Source of the DNA: WTGJ01 sp965237765
GTDB lineage: Bacteria; Chloroflexota; Anaerolineae; Aggregatilineales; Phototrophicaceae
Direction: 5' to 3'
NCBI GenBank assembly: GCA_965237765.1
Contig: OZ250157.1
Location: 2,614,926 to 2,678,925, forward strand
Length of the DNA stretch: 64,000 nt
The first letter of the stretch is position 1, and each line of letters begins with the position of its first letter. Below the pieces are notes generated by a model. That model searched no databases and was not told where the DNA came from. It saw nothing but the letters and a program-made list of their open reading frames with translations. This document shows positions 54,059-62,325 of the stretch, one piece after another. The translations under genes were made by a program, and so were the position numbers.

Positions 54059-54471
54059 CAGCGCGCGCGGCGGCGCTCGGCCATCAAGCCCTCGATTTGG
54101 GTGATGATGGTCTCGGCCCGTGTGCCGGGGCCGAAGATCCCCGCCACGCCATATTGCCGCATCGTTTCGTACTCATCCTGCGGGATGATGCCACCGAGTA
54201 GCAGATGAACGTCCTGTAGGCCATTTGCGTTCATCTGCGCCCGAATGCGGGGCACGAGTGAAGTATGCGCGCCGCTCAAGATGCTCAGACCAACCAGATC
54301 GACATCCTCTTGCAGCGCCGCTTCGGCGATCATCTCCGGTGTCTGGCGCAAGCCCGTGTAAATGACCTCCATGCCGGCGTCTCTTAACATCCGCGCGATC
54401 ACTTTCGCGCCGCGATCATGGCCATCAAGCCCGGGTTTGGCAATGAGCACACGTATGCGCCTGTCGCTCAT
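54058..54471 (-). CDS. mcmB: Acyl-CoA mutase small (cobalamin-binding) subunit
   Basis: A 137-residue B12-binding domain with DxHxxG at Asp16-His18-Gly21 (KPGLDGHDRGAK), SILSGAH and the LLLGGIIP loop. It would cap one or both of the large subunits at 31.6 and 38.0 kb. As the only such domain in the window, it may be shared, or another copy may exist elsewhere. A minus-strand TGCTATACT extended -10 (54506-54498) precedes it. Confidence 0.95.
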   Translation of the reverse strand: MSDRRIRVLIAKPGLDGHDRGAKVIARMLRDAGMEVIYTGLRQTPEMIAEAALQEDVDLVGLSILSGAHTSLVPRIRAQMNANGLQDVHLLLGGIIPQDEYETMRQYGVAGIFGPGTRAETIITQIEGLMAERRRAR

Positions 54472-54497
54472 GCGCTGCCTCTTCCACCGATATAGTT

Positions 54498-54506
54498 AGT
54501 ATAGCA
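54498..54506 (-). promoter_or_regulatory. Extended -10 promoter of mcmB-meaB-prs
   Basis: On the minus strand TGCTATACT, a strong extended -10 without an obvious -35, sits about 27 bases before the mcmB ATG. Confidence 0.55.
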
Positions 54507-54620
54507 GGCTGTGCTTCAGAAGCAGAAAGTCCGAACAAACCCACACAAGCGAATTTACTGGCTGCAATATTGGCGGGCTATCGCAGTTTGTATATCGCGC
54601 TTCTCAATCACACCAAATTT

Positions 54621-54956
54621 CTATTCCATACTGAGGTGTACTGCGAGCTCTTGCAGGATCTTATCCTTCGGTTTGAAGCCCGTAATGCGATGCACGTCTT
54701 CACCACCCTTGAACAGGATGAGTGTAGGTATGCCGCGGACGCCATATTGCGTAATGAGATCATAATTCTTGTCAGCGTCCAGCTTGCCTACGCGCAAAAT
54801 GTCTGCTTTCTCAAAGGCAATTTGATCCACGATAGGAGCAATTGCCTTGCAAGGCTGGCACCACTCCGCCCAAAAATCTACCAACACTGGCATACCCGAA
54901 TCGATCACTTCTTCCTGAAAATTTTCTGTGGTCGCTTCGAATGTATTTCCAGCCAT
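54621..54956 (-). CDS. trxA: Thioredoxin
   Basis: A 111-residue thioredoxin with active site WCQPC (Cys33, Cys36) instead of the usual WCGPC. Otherwise the fold blocks are standard (VDFWAEW, VGKLDADKNYDL, YGVRGIPTLILFKGG). AGGAGG lies ten bases before the ATG. It is divergent from hrcA. A GCGCTATATT element (55001-55010, minus) is the likely -10. Confidence 0.95.
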   Translation of the reverse strand: MAGNTFEATTENFQEEVIDSGMPVLVDFWAEWCQPCKAIAPIVDQIAFEKADILRVGKLDADKNYDLITQYGVRGIPTLILFKGGEDVHRITGFKPKDKILQELAVHLSME

Positions 54957-55000
54957 GAGCTAATGCCTCCTAAACGGTTAATACGGACATACCCTAACAC

Positions 55001-55010
55001 AATATAGCGC
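55001..55010 (-). promoter_or_regulatory. Probable -10 of trxA
   Basis: Minus-strand GCGCTATATT gives a TATATT -10 preceded by GC, about 45 bases before trxA; no -35 is clear. Confidence 0.35.
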
Positions 55011-55104
55011 AAATTTCCAATTACTATTCCATTATTCGGATGCTGATTGACGCGCGCATCTTACCTGATGACCTAACGGGCGTATATCAGAATTTGCTTA
55101 AAGT

Positions 55105-55126
55105 TTAGCGCGTACTTTGACGCTAG
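55105..55126 (+). promoter_or_regulatory. Inverted repeat overlapping the hrcA promoter
   Basis: TAGCG (55106-55110) and CGCTA (55121-55125) form a short inverted repeat with ten bases between them, and the right arm overlaps the hrcA -35. It is not the classical CIRCE sequence (TTAGCACTC-N9-GAGTGCTAA), but it could be a divergent HrcA operator. Confidence 0.3.
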
Positions 55127-55145
55127 TCCAGCACGCTGCTATGAT
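55117..55145 (+). promoter_or_regulatory. hrcA promoter
   Basis: TTGACG (55117-55122) and TATGAT (55140-55145) with a 17-base spacer, and TGC before the -10 giving an extended element. The hrcA start codon is 34 bases further on. Confidence 0.7.
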
Positions 55146-55179
55146 GCATTGTACGATAAATCAATATTGAGCATCCGCC

Positions 55180-56244
55180 ATGCCCCAACCTGAGTCTACT
55201 CCTCAGGATTTACCTGGACTTAGCGAGCGGCAAGAGCGCATCCTCGCCGTACTCGTCCAATCCTACTGCGAACACCCCGAAGCGATCAGTTCACAACATC
55301 TCGCCGACCATAGTGACCTCAACGTGAGCGCCGCAACCATTCGCAACGAGATGGCTATTCTGGAACAGCACGGTTACATCGTAGCGCCACATCCCTCCGC
55401 CGGCCGCATCCCTACAGAGCGCGGCTACCGCTATTTCGTCAGCAGCTTGCTTGGCGAGCACGAACTACAACCGCAAGAGCAACGACAAATTGAGCGCAAG
55501 TTCCGCAGTGTACCCTCTCGAAGTGAAGCGTGGTTGCAACTGGCGGCGAGCATGCTTGCCAGTCGCGTCAATGCCGCTTCCCTAGTAACCCCGCCGGTCG
55601 CCATCGACGCTCGTTTGAAGCACGTACAGCTCATCGCGATCCAGGAACATCTGGTCCTGCTCGTCCTGGTGACACAACAAGGTAGCGTTCATCAGCGCAT
55701 GCTGAACCTGGGGGAAAGCCTGGCGCAGGAGCAGTTGAGCCAAATCGCCTCGATGGTGAATGAAGAATGCGCCAATTATTCCGCTCATCTCATCCGCATT
55801 AAAGCGATCGGCTTACCCACCTTCCAGCGCGATGTGCTAGAGTTGCTCGCCGAGTTGCTCGATCAGGACGCAAACCACGTGCGCACCGTCTATCGCGGTG
55901 GCTTGCACGAAATCCTGACTGCCTTCCCAGACCAGGAAGGTAGCCAGCAAGCCTTGCGAGTCTTTGAGGAAGAAGCAATCCTGAATTGGATACTTGGCGA
56001 ATTCGCGCAACCACAAGTCAACCATGTCCGCGTCGTCATCGCTAGTGAAGGGCGACTGGATGAGCTGAGCCGGCTCACGCTGGTGCTTTCACATTATGGA
56101 CTCCCAGACAAGGCTATCGGCACAGTCGGCGTGCTCGGGCCCATGCACTTGAATTACAGCCGAGCCATCAGCACAGTGCGCTATATCTCCCACCAACTGA
56201 CCGGCCTCATCGAGGAGTTGTATTCAGGCACGGCGCCGGTCTAA
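55180..56244 (+). CDS. hrcA: Heat-inducible transcription repressor HrcA
   Basis: A 354-residue repressor that in other bacteria binds CIRCE and controls the groE and dnaK operons. The N-terminal winged-helix (SERQERILAVLVQSY, SAATIRNEMAILEQHGYIV, HPSAGRIPTERGYRYFV) and the GAF-like C-terminal domain ending in a VGVLGPMHLNYSRA stretch are clear. It heads the chaperone cluster. Its promoter overlaps a short inverted repeat that could mediate autoregulation. Confidence 0.95.
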   Translation: MPQPESTPQDLPGLSERQERILAVLVQSYCEHPEAISSQHLADHSDLNVSAATIRNEMAILEQHGYIVAPHPSAGRIPTERGYRYFVSSLLGEHELQPQEQRQIERKFRSVPSRSEAWLQLAASMLASRVNAASLVTPPVAIDARLKHVQLIAIQEHLVLLVLVTQQGSVHQRMLNLGESLAQEQLSQIASMVNEECANYSAHLIRIKAIGLPTFQRDVLELLAELLDQDANHVRTVYRGGLHEILTAFPDQEGSQQALRVFEEEAILNWILGEFAQPQVNHVRVVIASEGRLDELSRLTLVLSHYGLPDKAIGTVGVLGPMHLNYSRAISTVRYISHQLTGLIEELYSGTAPV

Positions 56245-56272
56245 TGATGTTAAGATTTTGCTATCAAACTAT

Positions 56273-56281
56273 TGCTACACT
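56273..56281 (+). promoter_or_regulatory. Possible internal promoter before grpE
   Basis: TGCTACACT resembles an extended -10, 49 bases before grpE, with no good -35. Confidence 0.3.
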
Positions 56282-56329
56282 CACGACAGGCGAGGCGACA
56301 TCGCAACTACGCTGACCTTAGGAGGGAAA

Positions 56330-56917
56330 GTGCAAGCGGAGAACGATCCGGAGCGTTTGGAGGAAGGGCCGGCCGAAGCAGAGAATTCTGCGCCTGACGC
56401 TAGCTGCAACGGCGCTTCGGAAAGCGACGCTGAGAACAGTGAGCTACTTGAGCCGGGCATCAATTTGCTTGAAGCCTTAATGACGGCGCAGAAAGAAGCC
56501 GCTGAATATCGCGATGGCTGGCAGCGTGAACGCGCCGATTACAGCAATTTCCGCAAACGCAGCGAGCGCCAGCAAGCCGAAACCCTCCAACAGGCTACCT
56601 TCACGTTGTTCCGCCAGCTGCTCCCCATCATCGATGACCTGGAACGCGCTATCGCCAGCATTCCGGCGGACTTCAAAGGTGAAGCCTGGCATGATGGCCT
56701 GACTCTCATCCAACGCAAAGCCGAAAAGTTTCTCGCCGATAACGATATCGAGACGCTCGACCCCATCGGAAACGAGTTTGACCCCAATATCCACGAGGCA
56801 ATTGGCATTGAAGAGACAGATGCTTTCGCGAGCAACATCGTTACTGAAACGCTACAGAAAGGTTACGTGCGTCAGGGCCGCATTTTACGTCTAGCCCTGG
56901 TCCGAGTCGCAAAATGA
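56330..56917 (+). CDS. grpE: Nucleotide exchange factor GrpE
   Basis: A 195-residue DnaK nucleotide exchange factor. Long N-terminal coiled coil (YRDGWQRERADYSNFRKR) and beta-domain DPIGNEFDPNIHEAIG with the conserved Gly-Tyr-Val-Arg in QKGYVRQGRILR. The start GTG 56330 is set by AGGAGGG four bases upstream; an ATG-less extension of 24 codons lies before it. Confidence 0.95.
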   Translation: MQAENDPERLEEGPAEAENSAPDASCNGASESDAENSELLEPGINLLEALMTAQKEAAEYRDGWQRERADYSNFRKRSERQQAETLQQATFTLFRQLLPIIDDLERAIASIPADFKGEAWHDGLTLIQRKAEKFLADNDIETLDPIGNEFDPNIHEAIGIEETDAFASNIVTETLQKGYVRQGRILRLALVRVAK

Positions 56918-56950
56918 CAGATCTTACGTAAAACATAGGAGTTCACGTTC

Positions 56951-58852
56951 ATGGGAAGAGTGATCGGGATTGATTTAGGGACAACCAATTCGGCAGTCGC
57001 AGTGATGGAGGGCGGCGAGCCTATCGTAATTCCATCGCAAGAAGGCGGCCGCGTTATCCCCTCCGTTGTCGCCATCAATTCCAAAACAGGCGAACGTTTG
57101 GTAGGCAAAGTGGCACGCAACCAGGCGGTCGTTAACCCGGAGAACACAATCTTCTCCGTCAAGCGCTTCATGGGAAGGAAATTCAAGGATCCGGAAGTCC
57201 AGAATTCGATCCGTCGTATGCCCTATAAAGTCAAGGCAGCCAGCAACGGCGACGTGCGCGTCAGTATGGCAGATAAGGATTACAGCCCACCAGAAATCTC
57301 CGCCATGATTTTGCAGAAAATCAAGACGGATGCCGAAGCCTACCTGGGCGAAACGGTTGACCGCGCTGTCATCACTGTTCCCGCTTACTTCGACGACACG
57401 CAGCGCAACGCTACCAAAGACGCCGGTAAAATCGCTGGGCTCGAGGTCTTGCGCATCATCAACGAGCCGACTGCCTCCAGCCTCGCATATGGCCTCGACG
57501 AAACGAAGAACGAAATCATCGCCGTCTACGACCTGGGCGGAGGCACCTTCGATATCTCGATTCTGGATGTCGGCGACGGCGTTTTCCAAGTGCGCAGCAC
57601 GAACGGCGATACCTACCTTGGCGGCGATGATTTTGACGAAGCCATCATCGATTGGCTTGCTGAAGAATTCAAGAACGACCAGGGCATAGACCTGCGCAAG
57701 GATCGCCAGGCGCTGCAACGATTGAAGGAGGCGGCCGAAAAGGCGAAGATCGAGCTATCAACAACGCTTAGTGCCGAAATCAACTTGCCCTTCATCACAG
57801 CGGATGCGAGCGGGCCAAAGCACCTCACTACAACCCTCAGCCGCGCCAAACTGGAAGATATGGTCTCGCAACTGATCGAGCAATCCATCGAGCCCTGTCG
57901 CCGGGCGCTGAAAGATGCTGATCTCAGCGCGAGCGCAATTGATACCGTTATCCTCGTCGGTGGCATGACGCGCATGCCTGCGATCCAGCAGGCAGTGCAG
58001 AGATTCTTCGGCAAAGAACCCATCAAGAGCGTTAACCCGGATGAGGTCGTCGCCCAGGGCGCGGCAATCCAGGCGGGTGTCTTGGCCGGTGATGTGAAGG
58101 ATATTCTGCTGCTCGACGTTACGCCATTGACCCTCAGCGTGGAGACGCTGGGCGGAGTCGCTACGGCGATGATCGAGCGAAACACCACCATCCCCACGAA
58201 CAAGACACAAGTTTACTCTACCGCCGCCCATAGCCAGACGAGCGTGGAGATTCACATCGTACAGGGCGAGCGGCCGATGGCGGCAAACAATAAGTCACTC
58301 GGCAAGTTCATGCTGGATAGCATCCCACCGGCGCCCCGCGGCGTGCCGCAAATCGAGGTTACCTTCGATATCGACGCCAACGGCATCCTCAACGTCAGCG
58401 CCAAGGATATCGCTACCGAGCGCGAACAGAGCATTACCATCACCGCCAGCAGCGGCCTCAGCGACGAAGAAGTCGACCGCATGGTGAAGGAAGCGGAGCA
58501 ATTTGCCGCTGAAGACGCCAAGAGCCGCGAGGCGGCCGAAATCAACAATCAGGCTGAAGCGGCGATCTTCACCGCAGAAAAGACCCTGCGCGATTTCGAC
58601 GATAAGTTGCCAGAAGACGCCAAACGTGAGACCAACGAGAAAATCCAAGCCGTTCGCTCCGCGCAAACCGGTGATGACCTGGGCACAATCAGCCAGGCGA
58701 CCGAATCGCTCGTAGAATACGTACAAAGCCTCGGCGCGCAGATGTACCAACACATGCCGCCAGAAGAGAACGTCAGCGATGATAGTGCCAGCGCCAACGG
58801 CAATACACACGAAGAAGAAAACGTTGTGGATGCGGAATTCACCGAGACATAA
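56951..58852 (+). CDS. dnaK: Chaperone DnaK (Hsp70)
   Basis: A 633-residue Hsp70. Starts MGRVIGIDLGTTNSAVAVME, has the ATPase motifs YDLGGGTFDISIL and VGGMTRMPAIQ, the substrate domain (LLDVTPLTLSVETLGGVAT) and an acidic tail ending VVDAEFTET. TAGGAG site ten bases before ATG. Between grpE and dnaJ. Confidence 0.98.
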   Translation: MGRVIGIDLGTTNSAVAVMEGGEPIVIPSQEGGRVIPSVVAINSKTGERLVGKVARNQAVVNPENTIFSVKRFMGRKFKDPEVQNSIRRMPYKVKAASNGDVRVSMADKDYSPPEISAMILQKIKTDAEAYLGETVDRAVITVPAYFDDTQRNATKDAGKIAGLEVLRIINEPTASSLAYGLDETKNEIIAVYDLGGGTFDISILDVGDGVFQVRSTNGDTYLGGDDFDEAIIDWLAEEFKNDQGIDLRKDRQALQRLKEAAEKAKIELSTTLSAEINLPFITADASGPKHLTTTLSRAKLEDMVSQLIEQSIEPCRRALKDADLSASAIDTVILVGGMTRMPAIQQAVQRFFGKEPIKSVNPDEVVAQGAAIQAGVLAGDVKDILLLDVTPLTLSVETLGGVATAMIERNTTIPTNKTQVYSTAAHSQTSVEIHIVQGERPMAANNKSLGKFMLDSIPPAPRGVPQIEVTFDIDANGILNVSAKDIATEREQSITITASSGLSDEEVDRMVKEAEQFAAEDAKSREAAEINNQAEAAIFTAEKTLRDFDDKLPEDAKRETNEKIQAVRSAQTGDDLGTISQATESLVEYVQSLGAQMYQHMPPEENVSDDSASANGNTHEEENVVDAEFTET

Positions 58853-58945
58853 CGCATTTTCGGAGCGTGATATCGGGGTGGGCGCTGTTGCCTGCACCAA
58901 TATGTGTAGATACGCCAGTAGTGAAGCTATGCGGAAAGCAGATTG

Positions 58946-60094
58946 ATGGCAAGCGATTATTACGAACTACTGGGCGTAGGGCGCTCCGCGAATAAGAACG
59001 AAATAAAGAGCGCCTTCCGCAAACTAGCGCGCCAATATCACCCGGATGTCAACCCATCCGCCAATGCCGAGGCGCACTTCAAGGAATTAAACGAAGCCTA
59101 TGTCGTTCTCAGCGACGACCAAAAACGCGCCCGCTATGACCGCTTTGGCCATGCAGGCGTAGAGGGAATGTCCGGTGCTGGATACGCGAATGGCTTCGGC
59201 GGCCTTGAAGATATCTTCGAAGATCTGCTGCATAATTTCGGCGGTTTCAGCCGCGCCCGCCCAACGCGCGGCCCAAGGCCCGGTAGCGACCGACGGCTGG
59301 ATGTCGCAATCGAGTTCGAAGAAGCCGTCTTCGGCGTCGACGTGACGCAGGACTTCGAACGGATGGAAATCTGCGAGATTTGCGAGGGTAGTGGCGCTGA
59401 AGCGGGTTCAAAACCAGTGCGATGCACGGATTGTGGCGGTAGCGGCGAGATCCGGCAAGTACAGAACACCTTCCTCGGCTCAATGGTGCGCGTCGCCCCA
59501 TGCGGCTCTTGCAACGGTAGCGGGCAACGCATCCACCACCCTTGCATGGGTTGCCGTGGCGCCGGTCGGCGTTTGGCGCGCGTAACGAAAACTTTTTCCA
59601 TACCTGGCGGAGTCCACGACGGCACGAAAATCCAATTTCGTGGCGACGGTGACGTCGGCGATTCGGGCGCGCCGCGTGGAAACCTTTACCTCGTCGTACG
59701 CGTCAACAAGCACAAGTATTTCAAGCGCGAAGAGCACGATATCATCCTGGACATCCATATCAACGTCGCTCAAGCGGCGCTGGGTGACCAGATCCGCGTG
59801 CCCACTGTCGGCGGTGAGGAGCGTGAGTTGCTGATCCCTGCAGGCACGCAAACGGGCAAGTCATTCCGCCTGCGCGATCATGGTTTTCCACGTTTGCGAA
59901 CGGATGGCACCAGCGGCGGCCGCGGCGACCAAATCGTCTACGTCCAGGTTATCGTCCCCAACCAGCTGAATGAACAGCAGCGCGAGCTATTCCGCCAACT
60001 CGCAAACACATTGGGTAAGGATGTGCAACCGCAACAAAACGGCCGTGGCTTCTTTGACCGCATGAAAGATTTCATCACTGGGGAAACCAGCTGA
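58946..60094 (+). CDS. dnaJ: Chaperone DnaJ (Hsp40)
   Basis: A 382-residue type I DnaJ with J domain HPD (QYHPDVN), a Gly/Phe region (GYANGFGGLEDIFED) and four zinc-type CxxCxGxG repeats (CEICEGSG, CTDCGGSG, CGSCNGSG, CMGCRGAG), then the substrate-binding C-terminus. Start ATG 58946 follows GGAAAG. The stop overlaps the possible CTG start of prmA. Confidence 0.97.
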   Translation: MASDYYELLGVGRSANKNEIKSAFRKLARQYHPDVNPSANAEAHFKELNEAYVVLSDDQKRARYDRFGHAGVEGMSGAGYANGFGGLEDIFEDLLHNFGGFSRARPTRGPRPGSDRRLDVAIEFEEAVFGVDVTQDFERMEICEICEGSGAEAGSKPVRCTDCGGSGEIRQVQNTFLGSMVRVAPCGSCNGSGQRIHHPCMGCRGAGRRLARVTKTFSIPGGVHDGTKIQFRGDGDVGDSGAPRGNLYLVVRVNKHKYFKREEHDIILDIHINVAQAALGDQIRVPTVGGEERELLIPAGTQTGKSFRLRDHGFPRLRTDGTSGGRGDQIVYVQVIVPNQLNEQQRELFRQLANTLGKDVQPQQNGRGFFDRMKDFITGETS

Positions 60095-60981
60095 GCGACG
60101 CAGAGCAACCTCCACAATATTGGAAGCACTTGCGCCTGCGCGCGAATGCCGATTCATCCGACGCTCTAGCGAGCTTGTTACATGACATATCACCCAACGG
60201 GATCGTAGAAACGCGCGAGCCAGGCTCTCCGGATGTTTGGTTGGAGGCTTACCTGCCCGCAAATGACGAAGCATGCACGATCATCGATCGTTTGCGCGCA
60301 TCTCCCCTCTTGCGAGATCATCCGCTATTCGTCAATCAAATCCGTCAGGAGGATTGGATCGTGCAATGGCGGCAGCAGCACCACCCCCTCCTTCTTGCGC
60401 AGCATTTGTATATCCGCCCGCCATGGGACGAAAGTACGCCGCCCACAGGTGCTATTTCGCTGACGATCGAACCATGCATGGCTTTTGGCACCGGCCGCCA
60501 TGAAACCACACAGCTGTGCGTTCAGGGCCTGGTGGAGAGGCTGGAACCCGGCATGCAGGTGCTGGATCTGGGCTGCGGTTCGGGCATATTGGCGCTCGCC
60601 GCAGCGAAATTGGGCGCCACCGCAGTGCTTGCGTTGGATATTGATCCAGTCGCCGTTCAAGCAGCGCGCAAAAACGCGAGCATGAATGACCTGAGGACCA
60701 ACGTGCAAATCGAGCGCGGCAGCCTGGCTACGATCCTTCATTCACCACGTCGTTTCGATCTGGCGTTGGTAAATATCGTGGGGACAGTGATCCTGCAACT
60801 GCTAGCGAGAGGCCTGGTTTCGTGCCTTCGGCCTGGTGGCCGCGCACTATTCAGCGGCATCCTGGCGTCAGAATTAGCGGAAATCATTGCGACATTACCG
60901 AGCACTGGCTTTGAAATGATCGCCCAACGCGCGCTGGGTGAATGGCACTATATTGAGGCGATCGCTAAACATGACAACTGA
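60091..60981 (+). CDS. prmA: Ribosomal protein L11 methyltransferase
   Basis: A 296-residue SAM enzyme that methylates L11. Motifs: FGTGRHETTQLC, LDLGCGSGILALAAAKLGA, DIDPVAV and NIVGTVIL. The first beta strand WKHLRLR lies upstream of the first TTG (60130), so the reading most consistent with the family starts at CTG 60091, which overlaps the dnaJ stop as CTGA and has GGGGA six bases before it. If only standard starts are allowed the gene begins at 60130 (283 residues). Confidence 0.9.
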   Translation: MSDAEQPPQYWKHLRLRANADSSDALASLLHDISPNGIVETREPGSPDVWLEAYLPANDEACTIIDRLRASPLLRDHPLFVNQIRQEDWIVQWRQQHHPLLLAQHLYIRPPWDESTPPTGAISLTIEPCMAFGTGRHETTQLCVQGLVERLEPGMQVLDLGCGSGILALAAAKLGATAVLALDIDPVAVQAARKNASMNDLRTNVQIERGSLATILHSPRRFDLALVNIVGTVILQLLARGLVSCLRPGGRALFSGILASELAEIIATLPSTGFEMIAQRALGEWHYIEAIAKHDN

Positions 60982-61708
60982 ACGCCACGACAAAGATCCG
61001 TCCCAAATTCAGGAGATGTTTGGGCGCATTGCCCCACGTTATAACCTGCTCAATCGACTCATGACTGCCGGCATGGATACACGCTGGCGTCGCGCCTTGG
61101 TGAAGGAGGCCGCAATACCGGACGAAGCAACCGTGCTAGACCTGGCCAGCGGCACAGGCGATATCGCCTTCGCCATGCGAAGGCAATCGCCACATGCACG
61201 CATTATCGCCGCCGATTTCGCGCTGCCGATGATGGCGGTGGGGCGACGTCATGCGCTGGGCTCATCCGTTCGCTGGTGTGCAGCTGATGCGACACGCCTG
61301 CCCTTCCCTGATGGCAGCTTCCAAGTCGTTGCGTCCGGTTACCTGCTGAGGAATGTCAGCGATATACCGACATGTCTGTGCGAGCAGACTCGCGTGCTGC
61401 AAGAGGGGGGCCGCCTTCTCGCCTTGGATAGCGCGCCTCCACCACCATCGCTATTGCGTCCGGCCATCCGCGCATACCTGCGTTATGGCATACCGCTGCT
61501 GGGACGTATCGTTGGCGGGGCAAGCGGCGCCAGCGCTTACCGGTATTTGCCGGAAAGCACCCTCCATTTTCGCAATCCCGTGGAGCTCGTTGCGATGTTC
61601 GAGGAGGCTGGCTTAACCAACGTATGCCATCGCTGCTTCCTCTTCGGCACGATGGTCTTACTATGGGGGGATAAACCCGCGACTCTCAGCTCCGATGCAA
61701 GGGGTTAA
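60971..61708 (+). CDS. UbiE/MenG-type quinone methyltransferase
   Basis: A 245-residue class I methyltransferase of the ubiquinone/menaquinone family (FGRIAPRYNLLNRLMTAGMDTRWRR split motif, LDLASGTGDIA, PFPDGSFQVVASGYLLRNV). It likely carries out the last methylation of demethylmenaquinone. ATG 60971 overlaps prmA by 11 bases. Convergent stop overlap with infA (TTAA). Confidence 0.9.
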   Translation: MTTERHDKDPSQIQEMFGRIAPRYNLLNRLMTAGMDTRWRRALVKEAAIPDEATVLDLASGTGDIAFAMRRQSPHARIIAADFALPMMAVGRRHALGSSVRWCAADATRLPFPDGSFQVVASGYLLRNVSDIPTCLCEQTRVLQEGGRLLALDSAPPPPSLLRPAIRAYLRYGIPLLGRIVGGASGASAYRYLPESTLHFRNPVELVAMFEEAGLTNVCHRCFLFGTMVLLWGDKPATLSSDARG

Positions 61709-61941
61709 CCACGCACCGTGTCGCGGTGACGGTAAATAATGCGCCCACGCGTCGGGTCATACATGCTCATTTCCACACGCACGCTGTCGCCCAGTAAAAT
61801 ACGAATGTAAAATTTACGCATTTTGCCAGATAGGTAAGCGAGTAAACGATGTCCGTTATCCAGCTCTACCATGAATTGTGCATTCGGTAAGGCTTCAACC
61901 ACCTTACCTTCGACTTCTACTTTATCCACTTGTTTCGTCAT
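61705..61941 (-). CDS. infA: Translation initiation factor IF-1
   Basis: A 78-residue OB-fold initiation factor. VEGKVVEALPNAQFMVELDNGH and KMRKFYIRILLGDSVRVEMS are the family blocks (C-terminus DPTRGRIIYRH). It follows rpsU by 11 bases on a shared message, an uncommon setting for infA, which usually sits by rpmJ in the ribosomal-protein cluster. Confidence 0.96.
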   Translation of the reverse strand: MTKQVDKVEVEGKVVEALPNAQFMVELDNGHRLLAYLSGKMRKFYIRILLGDSVRVEMSMYDPTRGRIIYRHRDTVRG

Positions 61942-61952
61942 CCGCTCGCTCG

Positions 61953-62159
61953 CTAGCGCATCATACTGAGCTTGCGCTGGCGGCGACGAGCACGGCGAAT
62001 GGATTTCTTTTTCTCGATGCGCTGGAGCTCACTCTTGGAGATATGCCAGCGCTTGCGGCGAACAACACTCAAGATACCGCTATTCGTAACGCTCTTACGG
62101 AAACGCCGCAAGAGTCCTTCCTGAGATTCGCCAGGTTTCAATTCTACCGTAACAGCCAT
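61953..62159 (-). CDS. rpsU: Small ribosomal subunit protein bS21
   Basis: A 68-residue ribosomal protein rich in basic residues (AVTVELKPGESQEGLLRRFR, SELQRIEKKKSIRRARRRQR). The ATG at 62159 with GGAAGG just upstream replaces the longer frame from 62261. It has a near-perfect promoter at 62215-62243. Confidence 0.95.
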   Translation of the reverse strand: MAVTVELKPGESQEGLLRRFRKSVTNSGILSVVRRKRWHISKSELQRIEKKKSIRRARRRQRKLSMMR

Positions 62160-62214
62160 TGCCTTCCTTTCACTCCCACCATTAACCCTCGCCCCTTTCC
62201 AATGAGGCAGGGTG

Positions 62215-62243
62215 AGTATAATGTGGGGAGCACTGCCTGTCAA
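62215..62243 (-). promoter_or_regulatory. Promoter of rpsU-infA
   Basis: Minus-strand TTGACA (62243-62238), 17-base spacer, TATACT (62220-62215); a perfect -35 and near-perfect -10. Confidence 0.85.
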
Positions 62244-62261
62244 TATTCGCGCCTCGATCAA

Positions 62262-62287
62262 CAGCGCCCCTCATTTGAGGAGCGCTG
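62262..62287 (-). terminator. Stem-loop between rpsA-like gene and rpsU
   Basis: CAGCGC-x-CCTC pairs with GAGG-x-GCGCTG around an ATTT loop, with one mismatch. It lies after the rpsA-like stop and before the rpsU promoter on the minus strand. There is no T-run after it, so it may be a transcription pause or RNA-stability element rather than a strict terminator. Confidence 0.45.
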
Positions 62288-62325
62288 CCGTCATTTATTA
62301 AGGTTTCGGAAAAACAGGCCTTAAG

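Noticed and set aside
54957..55179. CIRCE element for HrcA
   Set aside because: No TTAGCACTC-N9-GAGTGCTAA or close variant found; only the unrelated TAGCG/CGCTA repeat noted above.
62298..62324. TTAAGG...CCTTAA inverted repeat as a terminator for the S1-domain gene
   Set aside because: Stem is only six pairs with a 15-base loop and no T-run; the stronger stem at 62262-62287 is the better candidate.
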